Of a stretch of DNA of 64,000 nucleotides, positions 34,453-42,919 are shown piece by piece (within the stretch, counting starts at the first letter, position 1; each line of letters starts with the position of its first letter). The position numbers were made by a program, and so were the translations under genes. The notes under the pieces are model-generated. The model was not told where the DNA came from. It saw only the letters and a program-made list of their open reading frames with translations, and did no database searches. Source of the stretch: Halorubrum halophilum (GTDB lineage Archaea; Halobacteriota; Halobacteria; Halobacteriales; Haloferacaceae); the NCBI RefSeq assembly GCF_000739595.1, contig NZ_BBJP01000014.1, positions 1-64,000 of the forward strand. The letters run 5' to 3'.

Positions 34453-34923
34453 TCATCCGAGCGCGGCCACGTCGACTTCGACGGGCTCCGCGTCTCCGTC
34501 ATCGCCGCCAACGTCGAGTTCGACGCCGTCCACCACCGACTCTCGAACCGTCTCGCGCCACGACTCGACGGCCTCGGTGTGTCGCTTCCGGCGGGTCTCC
34601 ACGTCGGCGTCCGGGTTGTCCGCCATCGTTTCGTCCACCTCCGGATACGGGGGCACGTCCGAGACGAGGTCGTGCGGGTCGATGTGGATCGGGGCGGGAC
34701 CAGACTCCTCGCCGCTGTCGTCGTCGGGCGTCGCCCCGTCGCTCGTCCCGAGGCTGTGCAGTCGCGCGCGCATCCTCCCCGAGAAAGGCGGCGTCACGCG
34801 GAGCACGACCGCGCGGTCGCTTCGCAGCGTCGCCTCCAGCGCGGTCGCCACGTCGTCGCGGTGGACCGCGACCGACCGGATCTGGCTCGGGTCGCCGGAC
34901 GCGGACGACTCCTCGTCAGTCAT
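34453..34923 (-). CDS. Uncharacterised acidic haloarchaeal protein
   Basis: 156 residues, low hydrophobicity, no TM segment. RSVAVHRDDVATALEATLRSDRAVVLRVTPPFSGRMRARLHS looks like a small folded domain. A linker follows, then IHIDPHDLVSDVPPYPEVDETM and a helical ETRRKRHTEAVESWRETVRESVVDGVEL. Family not identified with confidence. Its ATG overlaps the end of the MutS-like gene, so the two are translationally coupled and may act in the same process. Confidence 0.8.
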   Translation of the reverse strand: MTDEESSASGDPSQIRSVAVHRDDVATALEATLRSDRAVVLRVTPPFSGRMRARLHSLGTSDGATPDDDSGEESGPAPIHIDPHDLVSDVPPYPEVDETMADNPDADVETRRKRHTEAVESWRETVRESVVDGVELDVGGDDGDAEPVEVDVAALG

Positions 34924-36754
34924 CCTCCCTCGACCACTCCGCGTCCGAGAGGGTGCGCTGGACCGCCTCCTCGCCGACGGCGCCGGCGAGGTGCTCGAAC
35001 CCGGCGCGGACGCCGCGGTCCCTCGCGTTCGCCACCAGCCGCGAGACGATGAACTCCGGCGTCGACTTCCCGACCGTGCCGAACCGCGGCTGGTAGTCGA
35101 CCCGGAGGTCGAGGTCGTTCGTGAGCCCCTCGGCGAAGATACCGTCGATCCGGGCGAGGTCCGGGAGCGGACTCAGGTCGTCCGCGAGGTGGGTGACGTA
35201 GATACCCAAGGCGCCCCGATCGACGGTGAGGGTGACGAGCCCGTTTAAGAGGTCCGCCGCGCGTCCCGGCTCCGTGATCGCCTCGAACTCGTCGACGAGC
35301 ATCAGGGTCCGCCCGTCGGCGACCAGCGGCGGCACGACCGACTTCAGCGTCGACTCCAGCACGCCGGCGTTGAAGGAGGCGTGTCGGCGGTGGAAGACGA
35401 TCCGGTCGAACGCGCCGACCTCCGCCTCTTCGGCCGGCACGGGGAGCCCCATCGACGCTAACAGCGCGACCGCACACAGCGTCTCCAACAGGGTGGTCTT
35501 CCCGCCGGAGTTCGCCCCTGTGAGGACGCTCACGCGGTCACCGGTCGGCGGTGCCTCGGCGCTCGCCACGCCGGGCTCGCCCGCGAGCGAGTGCGAGCCG
35601 ATCGCGTACGACACCGGCTGGACCTCGCCGTCGATGAAGAGGTTGCGAGCGTTTCGCACGGCGACGCCGTCGTCGACGAGGGTCGGTCGGGTCAGGTCGA
35701 ACGCGGCCGCGAAGCGCGCGAGCGACAGCAGGAAGGCGGCGTCGGAGACGGCCGCGACTGCGCCGGCGACGGTGTTTGTGCTCTCCTCACTGTTCTCTTC
35801 TCCCTCTCCCTCGATTCGCATCCCGCCGATCCGCTCGCGGATGTCGGCGGCGACGGTCTCCTCGCGCTCCGCGACCGCCCCCTCCAGTTCTGTCACCAGA
35901 TCGCGGAGGGTGGCGGAGACGAAGTCGGCCGCGTCGAGCGCCTCGTCCGGCGAGACCGATCGCACCGTCGCCGGGTCGACGCCGGTCTCGCGCGCGACGT
36001 GGTCGATCGTCGCGGCCTCCAGCGCCTCGAAGTCGCGCAGGGAGCCGTCTCGGACCGCGTCGAGCACGTCGAACGCCGAGTTCGCGAGGTCCCGGGCCGC
36101 GTCGAGCTGATCGCGCCGCCGGTCCAGCTCGTCGTCCGCGCCGCGCGCGACCTCGATCTCGCCGTCGCCGCCGGCGCCCGTCGGGTCGATCGCGCCCCGC
36201 ACGTCGGCGAGGGCGTCGGCGGCGTCGCGCAGGGCATCCCCGTCAAGCGCGCCGATGTCCTCGAAGGGCTCGTCCGTGAGACCGACCTCGCGCAGCGCGA
36301 CGGCGGTCTCGACGGCCGCCAGATCCGAGCCCTCGGCGTCGTCGTAGCCGTCGAACGCCTCGGTCACTTGCTCGCGCTCGTCGTCGTCGAGTTCCTCCCA
36401 CGCGTCGCGGGCGGCGATCACGTCGTCGAGTCGGGACTCGACCGCCTCGCGGTCGGTGAGCGGCGTCAGCACGCGGATCCGGTCGGCGGCGTGGGCGGTC
36501 AGCGCGTGGCCCGCCGCCAGTCCGAGGAGATCGTCGTACACCGAGCGCGTGTCGCCGGTCGCGAGGACGTCCATGCCGGCCTCGCCGTTGGCCCGGCGGA
36601 GGATCCGGGTGGCTCGCCCGCGGTGGAGCCCGGCGTCGACGAGCGCCCGCACGTCGGCCGACTCGATCGCCTCGACCGCGCGCTCGGTCCCGAGCGACTC
36701 CGTGAGCCGCTCGCTCGTCTTGGGGCCGATCCCCCAGTAGTCCTCCAGTCGCAT
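34916..36754 (-). CDS. MutS-family ATPase with N-terminal helix-hairpin-helix (MutS5-like)
   Basis: 612 residues. The N-terminus is a helix-hairpin-helix (YWGIGPKTSERLTESLG, residues 5-22) that could bind branched or structured DNA. The middle is coiled-coil. The C-terminal MutS ATPase has Walker A VLTGANSGGKTTLLETL (about 408-424), Walker B TLMLVDEFEAITEPG and the D-loop/His-switch region YVTHLADD. There is no MutS mismatch-recognition domain (no F-x-E motif), as in MutS2/MutS5-type proteins linked to recombination control. Coupled to the small acidic protein downstream. Confidence 0.9.
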   Translation of the reverse strand: MRLEDYWGIGPKTSERLTESLGTERAVEAIESADVRALVDAGLHRGRATRILRRANGEAGMDVLATGDTRSVYDDLLGLAAGHALTAHAADRIRVLTPLTDREAVESRLDDVIAARDAWEELDDDEREQVTEAFDGYDDAEGSDLAAVETAVALREVGLTDEPFEDIGALDGDALRDAADALADVRGAIDPTGAGGDGEIEVARGADDELDRRRDQLDAARDLANSAFDVLDAVRDGSLRDFEALEAATIDHVARETGVDPATVRSVSPDEALDAADFVSATLRDLVTELEGAVAEREETVAADIRERIGGMRIEGEGEENSEESTNTVAGAVAAVSDAAFLLSLARFAAAFDLTRPTLVDDGVAVRNARNLFIDGEVQPVSYAIGSHSLAGEPGVASAEAPPTGDRVSVLTGANSGGKTTLLETLCAVALLASMGLPVPAEEAEVGAFDRIVFHRRHASFNAGVLESTLKSVVPPLVADGRTLMLVDEFEAITEPGRAADLLNGLVTLTVDRGALGIYVTHLADDLSPLPDLARIDGIFAEGLTNDLDLRVDYQPRFGTVGKSTPEFIVSRLVANARDRGVRAGFEHLAGAVGEEAVQRTLSDAEWSREDD

Positions 36755-36825
36755 ACGCGGTACTGTCCCCCCGGCGTCTTGGCGTTTTCGTCGGGGCGCG
36801 TCACCCCGAGGAGGACGACGTCACC

Positions 36826-37974
36826 TCACCGCGACTGCCGGTAGATCAGGTTCCGCTGGATGTCGTTCGCGCCCTCGTAGATCACCGGAATGCGCACGTC
36901 GCGGTAGACGCGAGCGATCCGGCGGTCGGTGAGGATCGAGCGCCCGCCGTGGAGCTTCATGCCCTTCTCGGCGCAGTCGGCCGCGACCTCGGTTGATTTG
37001 GTCTTCGCCAGCGCGGCCCAGTAGCCGGCGTCGTCGTTGTCCGCGACCTTCTCACAGGCGCGCCAGTTGAGCGCGCGCGCCGACTCGAAGCCGATCCGCA
37101 TGTCCGAGAGAGTGTGCTGGACCGCCTGAAACTCGTTGACGGTGCGGCCGAAGGCGTTGCGCCCGTGGACGAACTCCTCGGCCTCCTCGATGGCGGCGGC
37201 GGCGAGCCCGAGCCCGTGACCCCCGACGATCACGCGGCCGTGGTTGAAGAAGTCGGCGAGGACGTAGAAGCCGCCGCCCTCGCTGCCGACGACGTTCTCC
37301 TCGGGGACGAAGCAGTCCTCGAAGACGATGTGGCCCTGCTTGGAGGCGCGCATCCCCATCTTCTCCGGGATGTGTTCGGCCTCGTAGCCGTCCGAGTCCG
37401 TTTCGACGATGAACAGCGTGTAGTTGGAGTAGCGGTCGTCGCTCTCGCCGGTCTTCGCGTAGACGGTGAGCCAGTCTGCCTCGACCGCGTTGCCGACCCA
37501 GTACTTCTCGCCGGTGAGCTCGTAGCCGCCCTCGACCTTCTCCGCCTTCGTCGTCATCCCCGCGAGGTCGGAGCCCGTCTCGGGCTCGGAGACGGCGAGC
37601 CCCGAAATTTGGTCGTTCTCTGCGACCGGCCGGAGGTACTCCTCCTTCTGTGCGTCGGTGCCGTACTGCTCGACCATCTCCGCGCCGAAGCTGGCGAGCT
37701 GGAGTGTGAGCGCGATGCCGGCGTCGGCGCGGTAGAACTCCTCCGCGATCGCGAGCACCTGCGCGAGGTCGAACCCCTTCCCGCCGTACTCCTCGCCGAT
37801 GTCCTGCGCGACGAGTCCGGCGTCCATCCCCGCCTCCAGCACCTCCCACGGGTACTCGCCGGAGTCGTAGTACGCCTCGGCGTTCGGGGCGATGTACTCG
37901 TCGGCGAACTCGCGGGCCTCTGCCTTCACGTCCCTCGCGCGCTCCGGGACGATACTGTCGTCAAGTAGGTCCAT
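36826..37974 (-). CDS. Acyl-CoA dehydrogenase
   Basis: 382 residues, standard ACAD length. N-terminal all-alpha domain with VAQDIGEEYGGKGFDL; FAD/substrate loop ISGLAVSEPETGSDLAGM and EKYWVGNA; middle beta domain MGMRASKQGHIVFEDCFVPEENVVG; C-terminal alpha domain with GMKLHGGRSILTDRRIARVYRDVR and terminal IYEGANDIQRNLI. The catalytic base is expected at EG (IYEGAND, Glu near 368), as in short/medium-chain enzymes. Oxidises acyl-CoA with electrons to ETF. Start at 37974; an upstream frame is a shadow. Confidence 0.95.
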   Translation of the reverse strand: MDLLDDSIVPERARDVKAEAREFADEYIAPNAEAYYDSGEYPWEVLEAGMDAGLVAQDIGEEYGGKGFDLAQVLAIAEEFYRADAGIALTLQLASFGAEMVEQYGTDAQKEEYLRPVAENDQISGLAVSEPETGSDLAGMTTKAEKVEGGYELTGEKYWVGNAVEADWLTVYAKTGESDDRYSNYTLFIVETDSDGYEAEHIPEKMGMRASKQGHIVFEDCFVPEENVVGSEGGGFYVLADFFNHGRVIVGGHGLGLAAAAIEEAEEFVHGRNAFGRTVNEFQAVQHTLSDMRIGFESARALNWRACEKVADNDDAGYWAALAKTKSTEVAADCAEKGMKLHGGRSILTDRRIARVYRDVRIPVIYEGANDIQRNLIYRQSR

Positions 37975-38015
37975 GCGCCATGTGCGGACCCCGTAGTCAA
38001 AACGTTCGTGGAATA

Positions 38016-38027
38016 ACGAAAAACACC
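38016..38027 (-). terminator. T-tract after menE
   Basis: Minus-strand GGTGTTTTTCG lies about 15 bases beyond the MenE stop at 38039; candidate terminator in the gap before the acyl-CoA dehydrogenase. Confidence 0.4.
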
Positions 38028-38038
38028 GGGACAGTTTA

Positions 38039-40030
38039 TCAGTCGTTACGGTCGCTCGCCGGGTCGTCGCTTCCGCCGTCCTCCTCACGGTCGCCGTCAG
38101 CGCTGCTTTCGCTGTCGTCGTCTTCGCCGTCCGCGTTCTCGTCACGGTCGTTCGACGGAGGGTCGGGTGTCACCGACTCATCCGTATCAGTCGTCTCAGT
38201 CGCGTCGTCCGCGTCGTCCGATTCGGCCGGTTCAGTCGGCTCGGCGGGCTCGAACCCTGCGGTCTCCAGATCGGCGTCGCTCCGGGGGTCATGCCCGCGC
38301 TCGCGGAGGACTTCGCGCACCGCTTCCCGGTCGACGGTCCCCGACACGGTCCGGGGGAGCTCGTCGACGTACGCGACGGTCTTCGGGATCTTGAACCCCG
38401 CGAGCCGGTCCCGCGCGAACGAGACGAGTCGCTCCTCGTCCACGAGCGGCGGCCCGGCGGTCTCGCCGGGACCGTCCTCGTCTGCGGGTTCGCCGTCCGC
38501 TCCTTCGTCGTCCGCGTCTCTCTCGTCAGCGCCCCTCTCGTCCGCATCTCTCTCGTCCGCATCTCCCTCACCGATGGCTCCGCCGTCTCCGCCGCTTCCA
38601 CCCTCTCCGCCGCCTTCTACCCGGTCGCCGACGGCGAGCAGCGCCGAGACGCGCTCGCCCCACACGTCGTCGTCGAGCCCGACCACGGCGGCGTCCTCGA
38701 CCGCCGGGAACTCCCGGAGCACGTCGACCACCTCGCCGGGTTCGACGTTCTCACCCCCGGTGACGATCCGGTCGTCGAGCCGGTTGAGCACGTAGAGGAA
38801 CCCCCCGTCGTCGACGCGACCCACGTCGCCGGTGTGGAGGCCGTGCGGGCCGAACGCCGAGCGGTCAAGGGCGGTGGCGGCGTCTCGGCCGTCTTCGTCG
38901 CTGTCGCGCTCTCCGTCGGTTCCGTCCTCCCCGTCGATGTACCCGGGAGTCACCGTCGGGCCGTCGACGACGATCTCGCCGCTCTCTCCCGGTTCGACCG
39001 GCGTTCCGTCCTCGTCGACGACCGTCACGTCGGTACCGAACAGCGGTCGACCGACGGTGCCGATCCGGCTCTTCGTCTGTCGCGGCGTCGCGGTCGCGAT
39101 CTGTGAGGCCGACTCGGTCATCCCGTAGGTCGGATACACCGGGATCGAGTAGTCGCGGCAGCGCTCGACCAGTTCGTCCGGGGCGGGCGCCCCGCCGAGC
39201 AGGACCACCCGGAGCGTGTCCGAGAGCGTCCCTCGACGGTCGAGCATGCGTTGGAGCATCGTCGGGACCAGCGAGATACCGGTCACGTCGTAGGTGTCGA
39301 TGTCGTCCGCGGTGCCGCCCGGGTCGAACCCCTCGCGGAGCACGAGCGTCGTCCCGTACAGCGCGGAGCGGTACACCGGGGCAAGCCCGCCCATGTGGTG
39401 GAGCGACAGCGACACGAGCCACCGGTCCCCGCGATCGACGCCGAGCCGGAACGCGGAGGCGACGGCCGAGCTGTAGATGTTACCCGCGGTGAGCGGGACG
39501 GGCTTGGGCTCGCCCGTCGTCCCCGACGTGAACAGGATACAGAGGTACTCCGACTCCGCCCACTCCGGCGGATGGACCGGCTCGGGTTCGACGCCGTGGA
39601 CCGCCGTGACGCCCTCGGCGGCCGGATCGTCGACGGAGAACACCGGGACCTCGCTGTCCGTGGCACACTCCTCGATCGCGCCGAGCGCGGCGTCTTCCGT
39701 CGGCTCCGCGCACACCACCGCGTCGAGGTCGGCCCGCTCGACACGTTCGGCGAGCTCGCGCTCGGTGAGCTCCTGTCCCAGCGGGACGAAGGTCGCCCCG
39801 ATCCGCATCGCCGCGTGGACGAGCCCCACCGTGCCGACGTACGGCGGCGTGAGCACGCCCAGCCTGTCGTCCGCCTCGATGCCGTGGGCGACGAGACGTC
39901 CGGCGGTCTCGGAGACGAGCCGATCGAGGTCGGTGTAGGTCCACGCCTCTCCATCTTCGGCCCGTATCAACGCGGTGTGGTCCGGCGAGGAGGCGACGCG
40001 GTGTGACAGCCAGTCGCGCATCGTCGTCAC
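38039..40030 (-). CDS. menE: 2-succinylbenzoate-CoA ligase (MenE-type AMP-binding enzyme) with acidic insertion and tail
   Basis: 663 residues; MenE is usually about 450-500. ANL-superfamily motifs: P-loop LFTSGTTGEPKPVPLT, YPTYGMTESAS, LHTGDVGRVDDGGFLYVLNRLDD, and the C-terminal lysine region GFKIPKTVAYVDELPRTVSG, where the expected final catalytic Lys appears replaced (SGTVDREA). Extra length comes from a DERDADERGADER repeat (about 485-515) between the two C-terminal strands and a 90-residue acidic tail. It would activate OSB in menaquinone synthesis; no other men gene is adjacent, so assignment to MenE over another acyl-CoA synthetase is by overall similarity. ATG 40021 (MRDWLSHR) is an alternative start. 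Confidence 0.8.
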   Translation of the reverse strand: MTTMRDWLSHRVASSPDHTALIRAEDGEAWTYTDLDRLVSETAGRLVAHGIEADDRLGVLTPPYVGTVGLVHAAMRIGATFVPLGQELTERELAERVERADLDAVVCAEPTEDAALGAIEECATDSEVPVFSVDDPAAEGVTAVHGVEPEPVHPPEWAESEYLCILFTSGTTGEPKPVPLTAGNIYSSAVASAFRLGVDRGDRWLVSLSLHHMGGLAPVYRSALYGTTLVLREGFDPGGTADDIDTYDVTGISLVPTMLQRMLDRRGTLSDTLRVVLLGGAPAPDELVERCRDYSIPVYPTYGMTESASQIATATPRQTKSRIGTVGRPLFGTDVTVVDEDGTPVEPGESGEIVVDGPTVTPGYIDGEDGTDGERDSDEDGRDAATALDRSAFGPHGLHTGDVGRVDDGGFLYVLNRLDDRIVTGGENVEPGEVVDVLREFPAVEDAAVVGLDDDVWGERVSALLAVGDRVEGGGEGGSGGDGGAIGEGDADERDADERGADERDADDEGADGEPADEDGPGETAGPPLVDEERLVSFARDRLAGFKIPKTVAYVDELPRTVSGTVDREAVREVLRERGHDPRSDADLETAGFEPAEPTEPAESDDADDATETTDTDESVTPDPPSNDRDENADGEDDDSESSADGDREEDGGSDDPASDRND
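38512..38575. repeat. 15-bp minisatellite inside menE
   Basis: About four imperfect copies of a 15-base unit (CTCTCTCGTCCGCAT-like on the plus strand) encode the DERDADERGADE acidic insertion. The period is a multiple of three, so copy number can vary without frameshift. Confidence 0.75.
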
Positions 40031-40048
40031 CGGGGGTGGGCGCGTCGC

Positions 40049-40483
40049 CTACTCATCGGCGGGCTGGCGCACCGTCAGTACCGGCACGTCGGAGGTCCGG
40101 ACGACCCGCTCCGTGACGCTGCCGAGCAGGTAGCGGTCGAGCCCCTTCCGGCCGTGCGTCCCCATCACGATCACGTCGATGTCGTTCTCGGCGACGTGGT
40201 CGCGGATCGACTGGTACGCGGTGCCCGTGGCGACCGTCGTCTCGCAGTCGACGCCCGCGTCCGCGGCGGCGTCGGCGACGCGGCGCGTGGCCTCCTTCCC
40301 CTCCGATTCGAGCGCCTCGACGACGACGTCGGCGCCGGCTTCGAGCGTCGAGTACGCCGCCCCGTCGACGACGTAGAGGGCGTGCAGGCGGGCGTCGTAG
40401 TGTTGCGCGAGGTCGATCGCGTGCTCGATCGCGGCGTCCGACGCCGGACTGCCGTCGGTCGGTACGAGGATCTGAGAGTACAT
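40049..40483 (-). CDS. Universal stress protein (UspA family)
   Basis: 144 residues. MYSQILVPTDGSPASDAAI opens the domain. The ATP-binding loop is VMGTHGRKGLDRYLLGSVTERVVRTSDVPVLTV, the G-x2-G-x9-G-S/T form. Its stop lies 18 bases from the menE start on the same strand, so the two may share a transcript. TATA-like GGTTTTTAATC lies about 30 bases upstream. Confidence 0.94.
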   Translation of the reverse strand: MYSQILVPTDGSPASDAAIEHAIDLAQHYDARLHALYVVDGAAYSTLEAGADVVVEALESEGKEATRRVADAAADAGVDCETTVATGTAYQSIRDHVAENDIDVIVMGTHGRKGLDRYLLGSVTERVVRTSDVPVLTVRQPADE

Positions 40484-40550
40484 CTCGTCGAAAGGTACGC
40501 CCGGTGCCGATTAAAAACCCGATCACGGAAGACTGTCGTCGCGGCCGACC

Positions 40551-41507
40551 TTATCGAAAGCCCATCGCTTCGATCTGCTCCTGATACCGGTTGCGGATGG
40601 TGACCTCGGTGACCTGTGCGACGTCGGCGACCTCGCGCTGGGTCTTCTTCTCGTTACACAGAAGCGACGCGGCGTAGATGGCGGCGGCGGCGAATCCCGT
40701 GGGCGATTTCCCGGAGAGGAGCCCCTGCTCGGCGGAGACGTCGATGATCTCGGTCGCCTTCGACTGGACCTCCTCGCTGAGCTCCAGCGAGGACGCGAAC
40801 CGGGGGACGAACTGCTTCGGATCGACCGGCTTCAGCTCCAGCCCGAGTTCTTGGGAGATGTAGCGGTACGTGCGACCGATCTCCTTTTGCGGGACGCGCG
40901 ACACGTCGGCGACCTCGTCGAGCGAGCGCGGGATCCCCTCCTGCCGGCAGGCGGCGTAGAGGGCGGCGGTGGAGACGCCCTCGATCGAGCGCCCGCGGAT
41001 CAGATCCTCGTTGAGCGCGCGTCGGTAGATGACGGAGGCGACTTCACGTACCGATCGCGGGACGCCGAGAGCGCTCGCCATCCGGTCGATCTCCGAGAGC
41101 GCGAACTGGAGGTTGCGCTCGCCGGCGTCCTTCGTCCGAATCCGCTCCTGCCACTTGCGCAGCCGGTGCATCTGTGACCGCTTCTCGGAGGAGAGCGACC
41201 GGCCGTACGCGTCCTTATCCTTCCAGTCGATCGTCGTCGTCAGCCCCTTGTCGTGCATCGTCTCGGTGATGGGGGCGCCGACGCGCGACTTCGACTGGCG
41301 TTCCGAGTGGTTGAACGCGCGCCACTCCGGCCCGCGGTCGATGTTCCGTTCGTCCAGCACCAGGCCGCAGTCCTCACAGACGAGCTCTTGGTCGGCGTCG
41401 GTGACGATCTCCTCCGAATCGCACTCTGGACAGGAGACCGCCTCCGTCTCGTCCGATTCTTGCTCGGTCTCCCGCTCCTGTTGGCGCTGGCGGCTCGGAC
41501 GTTCCAT
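40551..41507 (-). CDS. tfb: Transcription initiation factor IIB (TFB), copy 2
   Basis: 318 residues. Zinc ribbon CPECDSEEI ... [10 protein letters not shown] (residues about 26-50), B-finger [27 protein letters not shown], two cyclin repeats and the C-terminal [31 protein letters not shown]. The N-terminal extension is short and charged, unlike copy 1. Its closeness to the consensus suggests a housekeeping TFB; that is inference. Confidence 0.96.
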   Translation of the reverse strand: MERPSRQRQQERETEQESDETEAVSCPECDSEEIVTDADQELVCEDCGLVLDERNIDRGPEWRAFNHSERQSKSRVGAPITETMHDKGLTTTIDWKDKDAYGRSLSSEKRSQMHRLRKWQERIRTKDAGERNLQFALSEIDRMASALGVPRSVREVASVIYRRALNEDLIRGRSIEGVSTAALYAACRQEGIPRSLDEVADVSRVPQKEIGRTYRYISQELGLELKPVDPKQFVPRFASSLELSEEVQSKATEIIDVSAEQGLLSGKSPTGFAAAAIYAASLLCNEKKTQREVADVAQVTEVTIRNRYQEQIEAMGFR

Positions 41508-41524
41508 TATAAGGTTTCTGGTTA

Positions 41525-41543
41525 TTGCCGCATTTAAACCTTT
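41525..41543 (-). promoter_or_regulatory. tfb copy 2 promoter (BRE-TATA)
   Basis: Minus-strand ACAAAGGTTTAAATGC, about 20-35 bases before ATG 41507, so leaderless or nearly so. CAAAGGTTTA is shared with the tfb copy 1 promoter. Confidence 0.6.
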
Positions 41544-41703
41544 GTCCGAATCTGGGAATTGCCCTCGCCACGCCGACCCGTGAGTCGGCGACTAGAACGG
41601 CTCTCCGGGCCCTGTACGGTTCGTTCGCGTTTTTCTGTCACACCCACCGCGCCGCAGAGTGTACCTCCGAACCGCATCGAAATGAACACGAAACGTGACT
41701 GTG
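41544..41703. other. Intergenic, nothing recognised
   Basis: Between the two divergent genes. Apart from the tfb promoter and the direct repeat starting at 41704, I see no ORF or hairpin. Confidence 0.4.
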
Positions 41704-41745
41704 TTGTATTACTATCGGACATTTAACAAAGCTTTTGTATTACTA
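41704..41745 (+). promoter_or_regulatory. Direct repeat TTGTATTACTA flanking a TATA-like box
   Basis: TTGTATTACTA occurs at 41704-41714 and 41735-41745, 31 bases apart (about three helical turns). CATTTAAC (41719-41726) between them is the best TATA candidate for the ATG at 41762, so a dimeric regulator on the repeats would bracket the promoter. A second A/T-rich box AAGTATATAG lies too close to the start to act as TATA. Confidence 0.5.
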
Positions 41746-41761
41746 AAGTATATAGCGATGT

Positions 41762-42163
41762 ATGAGCACCACGCAGTCCGACGGGATCGAAGCCACGCTC
41801 CGCGGCTGTCGCCCCGCAGAGATCGACCCCATCGTCGTCGACGCCGCCGACCTCGAAAGCACCGCGCCCGAACACCTCCGCGACCTCAAAGCCGAGTTCT
41901 CCGCCCGCGGCTACCAGCCCGCGACCCTCTCCGTCGCGGCCTGCTTCGACTGCGACGACGCGCTCTCTACCCAGCGCGAGGCCGACCGGCTCCGCGAGTT
42001 CGTCCGCGCCGCGTCGTTCCTCGGCGCCGGACGGATCGAAGTCCGCCTCGACGAGGTGGCCGACCGAGACGCCGCCGAGCCGGCGCTGTCTGCGCTCGCG
42101 GAGCGCGCGCGCCGTGAGGGCGTCGAACTCGTCCGCGTCGACGACGGCTCGGCCGCCGCCTGA
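41762..42163 (+). CDS. Uncharacterised haloarchaeal protein, TIM-barrel fragment-like
   Basis: 133 residues. ADLESTAPEHLRDLKAEFSARGYQPATLSVAACFDCDDALSTQREADRLREFVRAASFLGAGRIEVRLDEVA resembles the central strands and helices of xylose-isomerase/AP-endonuclease-like TIM barrels, but only half a barrel is present and metal ligands are not evident. It lies 4 bases before the METTL5-like gene and is likely cotranscribed. Possibly an accessory factor; no function claimed. Confidence 0.82.
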   Translation: MSTTQSDGIEATLRGCRPAEIDPIVVDAADLESTAPEHLRDLKAEFSARGYQPATLSVAACFDCDDALSTQREADRLREFVRAASFLGAGRIEVRLDEVADRDAAEPALSALAERARREGVELVRVDDGSAAA

Positions 42164-42167
42164 GCGG

Positions 42168-42791
42168 ATGGCGTCGAAGCGATCGCTCGCGACCAAGCTC
42201 GGCGTCGTCGCCGGCTTCGAGGACCCCAGCGCCGCACTCGAACAGTACCCGACGCCCCCCGATCTCGGGGCGCACGTCGTCCACCTCGCCGACCTCCACG
42301 GCGACGTCGACGGCCGGACCGTCCTCGACCTCGGTACCGGAACGGGGATGCTCGCGCTGGCGGCCGCCCTCCGCGGTCCCGCGCGCGTGTTCGGTGTCGA
42401 ACTCGACCGCGGCGCGCTCTCGACGGCGATCGAAAACGAGCGCCGGATCGCCGCCAGCGCCCCCGTTCACTGGCTCCAAGGCGACGCGACGCGGCTCCCG
42501 CTCGACGTGCCCGACCCCGTGACCGTCGTGATGAACCCGCCGTTCGGCGCGCAGGACGGGAACCGGAACGCCGACCGCGGGTTCCTCGCGACCGCCAGCC
42601 GCGTCGCGGCGGTCTCGTACTCGGTCCACAACGCCGGCAGCCGAGAATTCGTCGAGGCGTTCGCGGCCGACAACGGCGGCGACGTCACCCACGCGTTCGC
42701 CGCCGACTTCCAGATCGAGGCGCAGTTCGACCACCACACCGACGCCGCCCGCGATATCGACGCCGAAGTGTATCGGATCGAGTGGACGTGA
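42168..42791 (+). CDS. METTL5-family nucleic acid adenine methylase
   Basis: 207 residues, class I SAM fold. LEQYPTPPDLGAHVVHLA, SAM loop TVLDLGTGTGMLALAAAL, FGVELDRGALSTA and the catalytic motif IV VVMNPPFGAQDGNRNADRGFL are diagnostic of the METTL5/archaeal HemK-like group that methylates N6 of adenine in small-subunit rRNA. A ribosomal RNA substrate is therefore likely. Second gene of a two-gene unit. Confidence 0.93.
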   Translation: MASKRSLATKLGVVAGFEDPSAALEQYPTPPDLGAHVVHLADLHGDVDGRTVLDLGTGTGMLALAAALRGPARVFGVELDRGALSTAIENERRIAASAPVHWLQGDATRLPLDVPDPVTVVMNPPFGAQDGNRNADRGFLATASRVAAVSYSVHNAGSREFVEAFAADNGGDVTHAFAADFQIEAQFDHHTDAARDIDAEVYRIEWT

Positions 42792-42919
42792 CGGCGACGA
42801 TCGTCGATACCTAGCAGGCGCCGGCGACGGAGCGGGCGGGAGCGCGGGAGACGGGATCTCTCGAAGAGTCGTCACACCGAGCGAAGGAGGGTGAGGTCGG
42901 TGACGCAGATCGACCGCGC

